Source of the DNA: JAENVT01 sp031370825
GTDB taxonomy: Bacteria; Actinomycetota; Acidimicrobiia; Acidimicrobiales; Ilumatobacteraceae
NCBI GenBank assembly: GCA_031370825.1
Contig: JANMRB010000217.1
Span: forward strand, 1 to 12,544
Length of the DNA: 12,544 nucleotides
Direction of reading: 5' to 3'
The notes below the pieces were generated by a model. It ran no database searches and was not told where the DNA came from. It worked only from the letters and a program-made list of their open reading frames with translations. Shown here piece after piece: positions 7,081-12,544 of this stretch (its first letter is position 1; every line of letters starts with the position of its first letter). The translations under genes and the position numbers were made by a program.

Positions 7081-7148
7081 TTCACCGAGTGGGGGTGATC
7101 TCCTATTGTGCACTCGGCGCCCGAGCAGAGATCGAAACCTGAAGGAGA
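7081..7148 (+). promoter_or_regulatory. Promoter and ribosome binding site of the LigM/DesA-like gene
   Basis: TTCACC (7081-7086) and TATTGT (7104-7109) are 17 bp apart, a fair sigma-70-like promoter. GAAGGAG (7141-7147) precedes GTG 7153 by five bases and fixes that start. A perfect 7-bp inverted repeat, CCGAGTG (7085-7091) and CACTCGG (7111-7117), brackets the -10 element and could be a regulator site. The ribosome binding site is clear; the promoter is likely; the operator is speculative. Confidence 0.55.
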
Positions 7149-7152
7149 CGAC

Positions 7153-8547
7153 GTGACCGCCCAGACACCGACCCGAACGCTCCAGGATCTCCTGGACTCC
7201 GTTCCCAACTTCGTCGACCACCTGTACAGCAACCGCAAGGGATCGGTCCTCAAGGACGCCTTGCTGCGCCAGCCTTCCGAATTCGTCGCTCCCGAGTTCA
7301 CGACGTGGCGTGACGAGCAACGGGCGTGGCGCGAAGGGATTGCGTTTTACGACCAGTCCTTTCACATGACGACGACCTACCTGCGCGGCCCAGACGCGCA
7401 GCGGCTCCTGTCCAGCCTGGCCGTGAACAGCTTCGAGACCTTCGGTGTCGGCCGCTCCCGACACTTCGTCTGCTGCAGCCCCGAGGGCTACCTCATTGGC
7501 GACGGGATCCTCTACAGCCTCGCCCCCGAGGAGATGGTGCTGGTGGGTCGGGCGGCGGGCCACAACTGGGTGCGGTTCTGCGCAAAAACCGGCGGTTGGG
7601 ATGTGTCCATCGAGGAGGACGAGATCTTCTCCGCCAATCCCGCTGGTCGGCGCACCGTGTACCGGTATCAAGTGGAAGGCGCTCACGCGTTGGAGCTCGT
7701 CGAACGTCTCCTCGGCGCTCCTCTGCCCGAGGCGCCGTGGTCGCACATCTTCCCTGTCTCCATCGCCGGCCATCAGGTCTGGGCCCAGCGGCACACGATG
7801 GCCGGCAACCCGGGGTGCGAGTTCTTCGGTCCCTGGGATGAAGGTCCCGCGGTCAAGGAGGCGATCCTGGAGGCTGGATCCGCGTTCAACCTTCGCCGGG
7901 TCGGGTCGCTCGCGTACTTCACCAACGCTCTGGAGCTGGGCTGGATCCCACGGCCGATGCCGGCCATCTTCACCGGCGAAGAGCTCCGTCCGTTCCGTGA
8001 ATGGCTGCCGTCGACCAGCAGCGAGGCAACCTGGGGTCTCGGCGGCAGCTTCTACTCATCCGACATTCAGGATTACTACTTCACGCCTCGGGAGCTCGGG
8101 TACGGCAATGTGATCAACTTCGACCACGATTTCGTCGGGCGAGAAGCGCTCGAACGGACGGCCGGCGACGACCATCGGCGGAAGGTGACGCTCGTGTGGG
8201 ACCCCGCGGACGTTGCTCGAGTCGTCGAGTCGTACATGCGGCCCGAGGAAACTCCGGCGCTCTACATCGAGTTCCCGCGGGCAACGTATGCGACATGGCA
8301 GTACGACGAGGTCCACGACGACCAGGGACGAACAATCGGGGCCTCGACCTACACCGGCTTCAGCTGGAACGAGCGGGCGATGCTCTCACTCGCGGTCGTC
8401 GAGTCCGAGTACGCCAAGCCAGGGACACGCGTGTCGGTCATCTGGGGCGAACCGGATGGTGGCGCCAAGAGCTATCCCTGGTTGGAGCCCCACCGCCAGG
8501 TGGAGATCGGCGCCACGGTCGCTCCGGCTCCGATCGGGAAGAAATAG
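7153..8547 (+). CDS. LigM/DesA-like tetrahydrofolate-dependent O-demethylase (GcvT fold)
   Basis: This 464-aa cytoplasmic protein belongs to the aminomethyltransferase (GcvT) fold. It resembles, along its full length, the vanillate and syringate O-demethylases LigM and DesA, which move a methyl group from a methoxylated aromatic acid to tetrahydrofolate. Shared blocks include VAPEFTTWRDEQRAWR, YDQSFHM, GYLIGDGILY, VGRAAGHNW, QVEGAHALELVE, GNPGCEFFGPW, TNALELGWIPRPMPAIFTG, REWLP, a GGSFYSSDIQDYY block, FDHDFVGREAL, TGFSWNERAMLSLA and the WGEPDGG block. Y255 (SLAYFTN) and R133 appear to match residues I recall as important in LigM; this alignment is from memory. GTG 7153 is set by GAAGGAG. No other lignin-aromatic genes are in the window, so a different methyl donor such as DMSP or a methylated amine cannot be excluded. 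Confidence 0.87.
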   Translation: MTAQTPTRTLQDLLDSVPNFVDHLYSNRKGSVLKDALLRQPSEFVAPEFTTWRDEQRAWREGIAFYDQSFHMTTTYLRGPDAQRLLSSLAVNSFETFGVGRSRHFVCCSPEGYLIGDGILYSLAPEEMVLVGRAAGHNWVRFCAKTGGWDVSIEEDEIFSANPAGRRTVYRYQVEGAHALELVERLLGAPLPEAPWSHIFPVSIAGHQVWAQRHTMAGNPGCEFFGPWDEGPAVKEAILEAGSAFNLRRVGSLAYFTNALELGWIPRPMPAIFTGEELRPFREWLPSTSSEATWGLGGSFYSSDIQDYYFTPRELGYGNVINFDHDFVGREALERTAGDDHRRKVTLVWDPADVARVVESYMRPEETPALYIEFPRATYATWQYDEVHDDQGRTIGASTYTGFSWNERAMLSLAVVESEYAKPGTRVSVIWGEPDGGAKSYPWLEPHRQVEIGATVAPAPIGKK

Positions 8548-8587
8548 CGGCGATCGACCGCTACTACGTTGTCGAGATCGCAACGAG

Positions 8588-8661
8588 TGGGCGCAGAGGG
8601 ACTCGAACCCCCGACACCTGCCTTGTAAGGGCAGTGCTCTAACCAACTGAGCTATGCGCCC
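8588..8661 (-). tRNA. tRNA-Val (anticodon UAC)
   Basis: The 74-nt minus-strand sequence folds into a full cloverleaf: acceptor stem GGGCGCA/TGCGCCC with discriminator A, D arm GCTC/GAGC, anticodon stem CTGCC/GGCAG with loop CTTACAA (anticodon TAC, reading GUA), variable loop GTGTC, and T arm GGGGG-TTCGAGT-CCCTC. The 3' CCA is not encoded; CTC follows the discriminator. It lies 20 bp downstream of the phosphatase gene on the same strand and may be co-transcribed with it. It ends close to the convergent O-demethylase gene; no T-rich terminator is visible between them. Confidence 0.97.
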
Positions 8662-8681
8662 GTCGAAGCGGAGGCGTCAGC

Positions 8682-9425
8682 CTACAAGGCACGCTGCCGC
8701 GCGGCGAGCAGTGCCGACGTCAATCGAGGCGTGGCTGCCGCGACAGGTGTTCGCCGAGCGGCGTGGTCCATGTGAAGCATCGGGCGGTCGAACGCGTCGG
8801 CGACTTCGATGCCTGCTTCTCGGCAGATCAACCATCCACCGAGGTAGTCCCACAGCCCATGCTGCTGGGTGCCGAAATCGACGTATCCGTCCACGACGCC
8901 GTCAGCAAGCGCGCACAGATCCAGCGCACACGCTCCGAACGCTCGGAACTGCGCCCAACCGACGTCCATCGGAGGCACAGTGGAAACGATGACGATCGCC
9001 TCCGACAAGTCGGTACATCCCGACGGCTGCAGAAGCCGTTCGCCGCACCACGCCCCCCGTCCGCGCTCGGCCCAATAGCGCACGCCGGTGGCTTGGTTGA
9101 CGACCAGCGCCGCGGAGGGGCCATCCGCGTCGACGAGACACAGCGACGTTGCATACCAGGGGATGCCTCGGCTGGCGTTGGTCGAACCGTCGATCGGGTC
9201 GACGACCACGACACCACCGGTGTCGCCAGGTCTGAACCCACTCTCCTCCGACAACACGCCGACACCGACTCGGTTCAGGATCTCGAGCGCCGCGTCGTCG
9301 GCACTCACATCGAGTGCATATTGGCCGAGCCGCTGGCCGGACGGTCCCCAGTCGGTGACGGTGTGCATCGCTACGGCAACGGCGTCCGCCACCTCGTGCA
9401 ACAAGCCCATACCGTCTGCGATCAT
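8682..9425 (-). CDS. Inositol monophosphatase-family phosphatase
   Basis: This 247-aa soluble, Mg-dependent phosphatase carries the family signatures: LSEESG with E60/E61, VVDPIDGSTN with D76 and D79, and WDYLGGWLICREAG with D193. The DVSADDAAL segment near residues 39-47 corresponds to the early T-x-AD region of the family but is changed. Members hydrolyse inositol-1-phosphate, histidinol phosphate, fructose-1,6-bisphosphate or PAP; the sequence does not decide between them. The ATG at 9425 is chosen because the TACCGT hexamer (9434-9439, minus strand) lies eight bases upstream, fitting a leaderless message; ATG six codons later is an alternative. It is divergent from the 189-aa protein gene and upstream of tRNA-Val. 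Confidence 0.92.
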   Translation of the reverse strand: MIADGMGLLHEVADAVAVAMHTVTDWGPSGQRLGQYALDVSADDAALEILNRVGVGVLSEESGFRPGDTGGVVVVDPIDGSTNASRGIPWYATSLCLVDADGPSAALVVNQATGVRYWAERGRGAWCGERLLQPSGCTDLSEAIVIVSTVPPMDVGWAQFRAFGACALDLCALADGVVDGYVDFGTQQHGLWDYLGGWLICREAGIEVADAFDRPMLHMDHAARRTPVAAATPRLTSALLAARQRAL

Positions 9426-9451
9426 CGCCGCTCACGGTAGTGTCGACAGGC
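9426..9451. promoter_or_regulatory. Overlapping divergent -10 elements (leaderless promoters)
   Basis: The 26-bp gap between two divergent genes has TACCGT on the minus strand (9434-9439) and TAGTGT on the plus strand (9438-9443). Each hexamer lies exactly eight bases before its start codon (ATG 9425, GTG 9452), and they share two base pairs. This spacing fits leaderless transcription in both directions, which would be mutually exclusive. The -35 regions are weak. Both elements match the TAnnnT form only, so this is a well-placed but unproven pair. Confidence 0.5.
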
Positions 9452-10021
9452 GTGGCAGTCATCGACGTCGCCGGTTTCGTTGCAGAGTTGAAGAGCCACG
9501 CCGTCGACCACGGGTTCCATGTGCACGACGAACGACATTTCGTCGAGACCTACTCGCTTCGCCAACTGTGGGAGGTCGACCTTCATCCAGAGGAAGCATG
9601 CAACGGACCCATCGACCTGCACCTTTCGCTGGAGGTCGATCCGCGCGCTCTGCTGGGGTTCGAGGACGAGGTGATCAAGCAAGACGATCCCGATGCCGAT
9701 CCACCACGCGGGTTCACGTTCCCGCTGCTGTTCACGTGGACACTGCCCCCGCTGCCAGAGCCTCCGGACCTACTGGTGCTGGCCACCGAGATCGCCGGTG
9801 TTGGAGGGCTCGAGCTGCCGGTCGAGGTGTCGGCGATCGACTCGTTCGCCAGCGTCACTGATGCACCGGAGCGCAGCCTGTCGATGGTCGCCCGCATCCC
9901 GGTCGATCTGGCCGACGTGCTGCTGGGCGAGGAGACACCATTTTGTGAGACCCTCGATCGCTGCAAGGAAGTCAGTCTCTTCCTGCTCGACCATGCTCCC
10001 GGTTGGCTTGCCGAGTCGTGA
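9452..10021 (+). CDS. Conserved-looking soluble protein of unknown function
   Basis: This 189-aa acidic protein has no signal peptide or membrane segment. It contains a histidine-rich stretch near residues 20-29 (HGFHVHDERH), an aromatic and proline-rich centre (GFTFPLLFTWTLPPLPEPPDLL) and a hydrophobic C-terminus (VSLFLLDHAPGWL). I recognise no family. The start at GTG 9452 follows a well-placed TAGTGT (-10-like) element; GTG 9440 in the same frame is an alternative. The open frame, codon use like its neighbours and the tight row of genes that follows support it as a real gene. It begins a plus-strand cluster continuing with the acidic 84-aa protein and the dioxygenase. Confidence 0.75.
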   Translation: MAVIDVAGFVAELKSHAVDHGFHVHDERHFVETYSLRQLWEVDLHPEEACNGPIDLHLSLEVDPRALLGFEDEVIKQDDPDADPPRGFTFPLLFTWTLPPLPEPPDLLVLATEIAGVGGLELPVEVSAIDSFASVTDAPERSLSMVARIPVDLADVLLGEETPFCETLDRCKEVSLFLLDHAPGWLAES

Positions 10022-10035
10022 AGTAGGGTGCGCTC

Positions 10036-10290
10036 ATGCGGGTCAGTGAACTCATCGAGATCTTGAAAGATCAGCCGCCTGAGGCAGAGGTCGAACTGGC
10101 CATCGTCGCGCCCGTCATCGATGAGAACGATGACATCACCGTCGATCGCTACAGCGTCGAGGGCATGCTGCCGTGGCAGGACGACGAGCCCGACGAAGAC
10201 AACGAGGATGGCCTGACCATCTGGTTGGTCGGTGGCGAAGACGACGATGTCGATGCCTTTCTCGACGCCATCGAACACCCTGACGACTGA
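10036..10290 (+). CDS. Small highly acidic protein of unknown function
   Basis: This 84-aa protein has about 29 Asp/Glu residues. Its N-terminus, MRVSELIEILKDQPPEAEVELAI, resembles the short V-S-E-L-I-x-x-L-K-x-x-P-P-x-A-E-V opening found in many small bacterial and phage proteins of unknown function. The middle and end are dominated by acidic runs (QDDEPDEDNED, GEDDDVDAFLDAIE). It may be a DNA mimic, an adaptor or simply a soluble partner of its neighbours; the sequence does not tell. It starts 14 bases after the 189-aa gene; TAGGGT (10024-10029) could be a -10 for a leaderless message or a weak ribosome binding site. It ends six bases before the dioxygenase gene, so it is probably in one operon with it. 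Confidence 0.75.
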   Translation: MRVSELIEILKDQPPEAEVELAIVAPVIDENDDITVDRYSVEGMLPWQDDEPDEDNEDGLTIWLVGGEDDDVDAFLDAIEHPDD

Positions 10291-10296
10291 TACCAC

Positions 10297-11019
10297 ATGA
10301 CGCCAGAGGAGCGCTATCGCTTCGACATCCTCGGCTTCCTCGTCCGCCCGCGTGTCTTGTCGGCCGGCGACATCGAGGCCTTGAACGTAGCGATCGATCT
10401 CCTCGATGTGCCCACGCCGGGTACCGACATCATGAGCCAGCGATTCGTGAATCACCTGACGTCGGCGCGTCGGTTCCGAGACCTGCTCGACCACAACGGC
10501 ATCTTCGACGTCATCACTGAACTGTGCGGGCAGAACGTGCGCCTCGATCATGCGTACGGGATCATCATGCGCTCGGGCACGAGCGGCCTCGGATTGCATG
10601 GGGGTGGTACGCCGTTCGATCCAGCGCAGTACTACACCGTCGAAGGCGGGAGCATTCGCACGGGATTGGTCGCTGTGCAATGGGCACTCGTCGATCACGT
10701 CGCCGGTCGAGGGGGTTTCCTATGCGTGCCCGGCAGCCACAAGGCGCACTTCCCGACGCCGGCAGCGGTGGCGGCAGGCATGGCGATCGAGGTTCCGATG
10801 TTCGCCGGTGACGTCGTGATCTTCACCGAGGCTCTGACGCACGGCACGGCAGCATGGCAGGGTCCGCAACAGCGCCGCTCGTTGCTGTACAAGTACTCCC
10901 CCGGCAATTCCGCGTGGTCACACGAGGTGTGGCCCAACGACCTGATCGAGGCCTGCACTCCGCGGCAGCGACTACTGCTGCAGCCACCCTCGGTCGGCCA
11001 CCACCACCCGGTGCAATGA
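10297..11019 (+). CDS. Phytanoyl-CoA dioxygenase (PhyH)-family protein with H-x-G metal motif
   Basis: This 240-aa protein has the double-stranded beta-helix plan of the PhyH family of Fe(II)/2-oxoglutarate enzymes. The blocks are RFDILGFLVRPRVLS (N-terminal), LDHAYGIIMR, LGLHGGGTPFDPAQYYTV, VAVQWALVDHVAGRGGFLCVPGSHK, AGDVVIFTEALTHGTAAW and RRSLLYKYSPGNSAW. H101 and H182 are the likely iron ligands and R193/R194 the 2-oxoglutarate anchor. The acidic ligand expected two residues after H101 is G103. Loss of this acid is a feature of Fe/2OG halogenases, but it also occurs in inactive or differently liganded PhyH relatives, so activity is open. It follows the acidic protein by six bases with no clear ribosome binding site and overlaps the cyclotransferase remnant by ATGA. 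Confidence 0.85.
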   Translation: MTPEERYRFDILGFLVRPRVLSAGDIEALNVAIDLLDVPTPGTDIMSQRFVNHLTSARRFRDLLDHNGIFDVITELCGQNVRLDHAYGIIMRSGTSGLGLHGGGTPFDPAQYYTVEGGSIRTGLVAVQWALVDHVAGRGGFLCVPGSHKAHFPTPAAVAAGMAIEVPMFAGDVVIFTEALTHGTAAWQGPQQRRSLLYKYSPGNSAWSHEVWPNDLIEACTPRQRLLLQPPSVGHHHPVQ

Positions 11020-11092
11020 TCACGCATCTGTTCGTGTATGGAACTCTGCGACCTGGGCAGAGCGGTGGCCGTTCCTCGCGCCGTTCGTCTAA
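11016..11092 (+). pseudogene. Truncated gamma-glutamylcyclotransferase-like (GGCT/AIG2) gene
   Basis: ATG 11016 overlaps the dioxygenase stop (ATGA) and begins MITHLFVYGTLRPGQS, the conserved N-terminus of GGCT-fold proteins (YGTLRPGQ is the substrate-loop signature). After about 16 residues the frame is lost near 11061-11066; one missing base would restore S-R-W-P-F-L-A-P-F-V, again typical of the family. That second frame stops at TAA 11090-11092 and no further homology follows. The gene has therefore suffered both a frameshift and loss of most of its length, and it marks the right edge of the ordinary gene order. Confidence 0.8.
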
Positions 11093-11453
11093 AGGGTCCC
11101 CAGGCTCCAAGCGCTCAGTGAAATGTTGCTGATTCCATGTGAATGGCGGTTGCGGTGGAGCCGGCCGGGCACACTGCGGCCTGAGCGGCCTTCTTGTTGC
11201 TGAACCACGCAGCGCTCGAGATGACGCCCCATACGCCCGTCGACGACAGGAACTGCGGTCGCTCGACTCCGTATCTCGCGGCGACCCATTCCCCTTGGAG
11301 ACCCACTACCAGTTGTCTGCTCATGGCTCGGCCTTCGCTTTCTACCCCTCCCTACAGGCATGGTAAGCCCGGTTGAACGGCGCGAGAAGGGACGAAGGTC
11401 CCGCGAATCAAAGCAGCACTGTCCGCCAAGATCCAGCACAACATGTCGATCGG
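11093..11453. other. Intergenic region between two gene remnants
   Basis: Apart from the weak 69-aa frame on the minus strand, this stretch shows no recognisable gene in any frame. A short hairpin, GGGAC-gaag-GTCCC, lies at 11389-11402, with flanking CGCG/GCG that could lengthen it across a four-base bulge. Base composition appears less GC-rich than in the left part. It lies between a truncated chromosomal-type gene and a degraded STAS gene, as expected of a junction with accessory DNA. Confidence 0.4.
11115..11324 (-). CDS. Possible small protein of unknown function
   Basis: This 69-aa open frame starts with ATG 11324, preceded by GAAGG at a suitable distance. The product (MSRQLVVGLQGEWVAARYGV, then TGVWGVISSAAWFSNKKAAQ) is not obviously biased and contains a plausible mix of residues, but I recognise no family and nothing confirms expression. 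It is the best coding candidate in the roughly 360 bases between the two broken genes on either side. Confidence 0.3.
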   Translation of the reverse strand: MSRQLVVGLQGEWVAARYGVERPQFLSSTGVWGVISSAAWFSNKKAAQAAVCPAGSTATAIHMESATFH

Positions 11454-11690
11454 CTAGCTTCCGATCCACCCCTTCGAAGCCGCTAGGCGACCAAGCGTGC
11501 CGTCACACCGCGATTTTCGGCGCATCCGAATAGTCTGAGCAACGAGAACCTTGATTCCGCTCGAATCGATGAAGCGCACGTTTGCCATGTCGATGTAAAT
11601 AGTCCGCTCGAGCCCCCAACGTTTGATCAATCAGTGTGCCGGGTATTGGTCGCCCGTCATCTCGGAAACGACCGTCAAGATCGATCGCCG
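11454..11690 (-). pseudogene. Degraded STAS-domain gene (paralogue of the neighbour)
   Basis: The minus strand encodes LERTIYIDMANVRFIDSSG and then IKVLVAQTIRMR, clearly parallel to YAAIDMSDVRYINSAGLTMLVAQAVRMRQ in the intact STAS gene just upstream. It even keeps the canonical D-S-S-G phosphorylation motif that the intact copy has changed to N-S-A-G. The N-terminal part (ILTVVSEMTGDQYPAH) is in the same frame but cut off by a TGA at 11631-11633, and after RMR the sequence no longer resembles a STAS domain and stops at TAG 11454-11456. A short frame from TTG 11630 remains open for 58 codons but lacks the first strands and the last helix. Confidence 0.75.
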
Positions 11691-11781
11691 GGTCGGGACC
11701 TGCGGCAAAAGTCTCGACCCGGCGACGAGGTTTGCCCAACAAGCCGCAGAGACGTCGCCGCTCCCGGCATCGCGAATCGAC

Positions 11782-12171
11782 TCAGCCCTTGACGTAGTCG
11801 CACGCGGCCTCCGGTCCAAACAGCAGCCCACCAAGGTCGAACATGTCGACCGCGTCGAGGACCGCTGTTGACGCATTTTTGATGTGCAACCAGCCCGCGT
11901 TCTGGCGCATCCGTACGGCTTGAGCAACCAGCATTGTGAGGCCGGCGGAATTGATGTAGCGCACGTCGGACATATCGATGGCGGCGTATTTGTCCGGCTC
12001 CAGGTCATCGAGCACCGCTCGCAGCGTCGATGCGGAGTTCCTGTCAACTTGACCCCGCACAACCACTAGTGCCCGCTCGCCAAAATACGAAACGACGACG
12101 TCCAGAACGTCCATGCGCATCTTGGCCCCCAAGCCGAGCACTGCCGGGCTCCGATCGGAACCCGTCTGCAT
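11782..12171 (-). CDS. STAS-domain protein (anti-sigma-factor antagonist-like)
   Basis: This protein of up to 129 aa is a single STAS domain, the fold of SpoIIAA/RsbV proteins that release sigma factors by binding an anti-sigma kinase. The order is beta strand DVVVSYFGERALVVVRGQVD, helix SASTLRAVLDDL, then YAAIDMSDVRYINSAG with the regulatory serine near residue 75, helix LTMLVAQAVRMRQ, and strand WLHIKNA with the final helix. The usual D-S-[SA]-G is N-S-A-G here, which may affect phosphorylation. The domain proper starts near residue 20; ATG at 12120 (after GGGGG) is an alternative start that omits a non-homologous leader. No anti-sigma kinase or sigma factor is nearby. A degraded paralogue lies 90 bp downstream and a strong palindrome 17 bp upstream. 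Confidence 0.85.
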   Translation of the reverse strand: MQTGSDRSPAVLGLGAKMRMDVLDVVVSYFGERALVVVRGQVDRNSASTLRAVLDDLEPDKYAAIDMSDVRYINSAGLTMLVAQAVRMRQNAGWLHIKNASTAVLDAVDMFDLGGLLFGPEAACDYVKG

Positions 12172-12184
12172 CGTCGTCGCCCTG

Positions 12185-12514
12185 TCAAGTCACCCGTTCG
12201 GGTGACAAGGCTTTCTGACCGGTCGCGCCAAATCCCACCAAATAGCCATCCGAGCTACATCTCCAATCGATGGAATGCTGGATCGAACCCTCAGATTGGG
12301 TGCTAATTGGCGAGAGTGGTCGAGTCGGGTCCATGCCGGCCATCAGCGCCACGAACGCTTCGTCGTCGACATCGCCCGTCAACCCGAGCGTCTGTGCGCC
12401 CTGGCCGAACCAGATTCCACGGGGCTCGCCCGACTGGAGGTAGTAGTTCGGCAACTGTTCCACGTAGTAGTCGCCGGCATCCGCTCCCTTCAACGTGGTC
12501 ACGCGCACGGTCAC
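12185..12514 (-). pseudogene. N-terminal fragment of a TrwC/MobF-type conjugative relaxase
   Basis: The GTG at 12514, preceded by GGAGG at a six-base spacing, opens a frame of 109 codons. The first ~65 residues (VTTLKGADAGDYYVEQLPNYY, GEPRGIWFGQGAQTLGL, VDDEAFVALMAGMDP) match the start of actinobacterial TrwC/TraA relaxases, including the tyrosine pairs Y16/Y17 and Y24/Y25; relaxases of this family use such tyrosines to nick oriT. After about residue 65 the similarity stops. The S-A-P-K-S motif, the metal-binding histidine triad and the helicase domain are missing, while full proteins exceed 900 residues. It is a remnant, or at best an inactive short protein, of an integrative conjugative element or plasmid. 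Confidence 0.8.
12189..12206. repeat. Perfect 18-bp inverted repeat upstream of the STAS gene
   Basis: GTCACCCG-TT-CGGGTGAC has two perfect 8-bp arms around a 2-bp centre and can form a stable 7-bp hairpin with a four-base loop. It spans the stop region of the relaxase remnant (12185) and lies 17 bp upstream of the STAS start. No T-run follows on either strand, so it is a poor intrinsic terminator; an operator or an mRNA hairpin is possible. Confidence 0.7.
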
Positions 12515-12544
12515 TACCCGCCTCCGTTCAGTCGCGTGTCTGTG

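Noticed and set aside
6922..7794. 290-codon open frame on the minus strand
   Set aside because: It is antisense to the toxin remnant and the O-demethylase, crosses their boundary and shows no family similarity.
8548..8587. Short inverted repeats (GCGATC...GATCGC) as a bidirectional terminator
   Set aside because: The arms are short, the loop is large and there is no T-tract; not enough to call a terminator.
9583..10698. 371-codon open frame on the minus strand
   Set aside because: It is antisense to three plus-strand genes and has the low-complexity look of a high-GC shadow frame.
11631..12062. 143-codon minus-strand open frame overlapping the STAS gene
   Set aside because: Its upstream part is a shadow of the intact STAS gene; only its last ~15 codons belong to the degraded second STAS domain and are included there.
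1..12544. CRISPR array, rRNA, complete insertion sequence or selfish defence island
   Set aside because: No regularly spaced repeats, rRNA motifs, transposase motifs or recognisable defence genes other than the damaged toxin-antitoxin pair were seen.

Overview
This is a high-GC stretch with many GTG starts, ATGA/GTGA gene overlaps and a tRNA without an encoded CCA. The protein types suggest an actinobacterium, plausibly of the Acidimicrobiia (Ilumatobacter-like), but no taxonomic marker is present, so this is an inference from gene style.

Left part (1-4425). A minus-strand two-component pair (DesK/NarL-type sensor kinase and LuxR-type response regulator, GTGA overlap) is transcribed away from a small secreted protein of unknown function. 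Facing that protein is a three-gene minus-strand operon: a TetR regulator, a stand-alone metallo-beta-lactamase/oxygen-binding diiron (ODP-type) protein overlapping it by ATGA, and a VOC (glyoxalase-fold) protein. A good sigma-70-like promoter containing an inverted repeat lies right at the tetR start, suggesting autoregulation.

Middle part (4425-8550). A decayed thioredoxin-reductase-like flavoprotein gene (N-terminus lost, one internal deletion, two further frameshifts) abuts an intact aldo/keto reductase. Next comes a patch of broken or rearranged DNA: the C-terminal tail of a class III nucleotide cyclase, open in frame into a ribbon-helix-helix-like antitoxin, and a MazF/PemK toxin coding region that has no start codon but lies in the same frame as the antitoxin, separated from it by one TGA. 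An intact LigM/DesA-like (GcvT fold) tetrahydrofolate-dependent O-demethylase follows with its own promoter and a strong ribosome binding site.

Right part (8588-11092). A tRNA-Val(UAC) gene and an inositol-monophosphatase-family gene (both minus) are divergent from a plus-strand row: a 189-aa unknown protein, an 84-aa very acidic protein, a phytanoyl-CoA-dioxygenase-family protein whose iron motif reads H-x-G rather than H-x-D, and a truncated gamma-glutamylcyclotransferase-like gene overlapping it by ATGA.

Far right (11093-12544). Ordinary gene order stops at the broken cyclotransferase. The rest looks like the remains of mobile or accessory DNA: about 360 bp with only one weak small ORF, a degraded STAS domain, an intact STAS (anti-sigma-factor antagonist-like) gene, an 18-bp palindrome, and the N-terminal piece of a TrwC/MobF-type conjugative relaxase. 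No CRISPR array, rRNA, complete insertion sequence or replication origin was seen. The window does not show a clearly new multi-gene system; the most unusual items are the antitoxin-TGA-toxin arrangement, the H-x-G dioxygenase and the stand-alone ODP operon.
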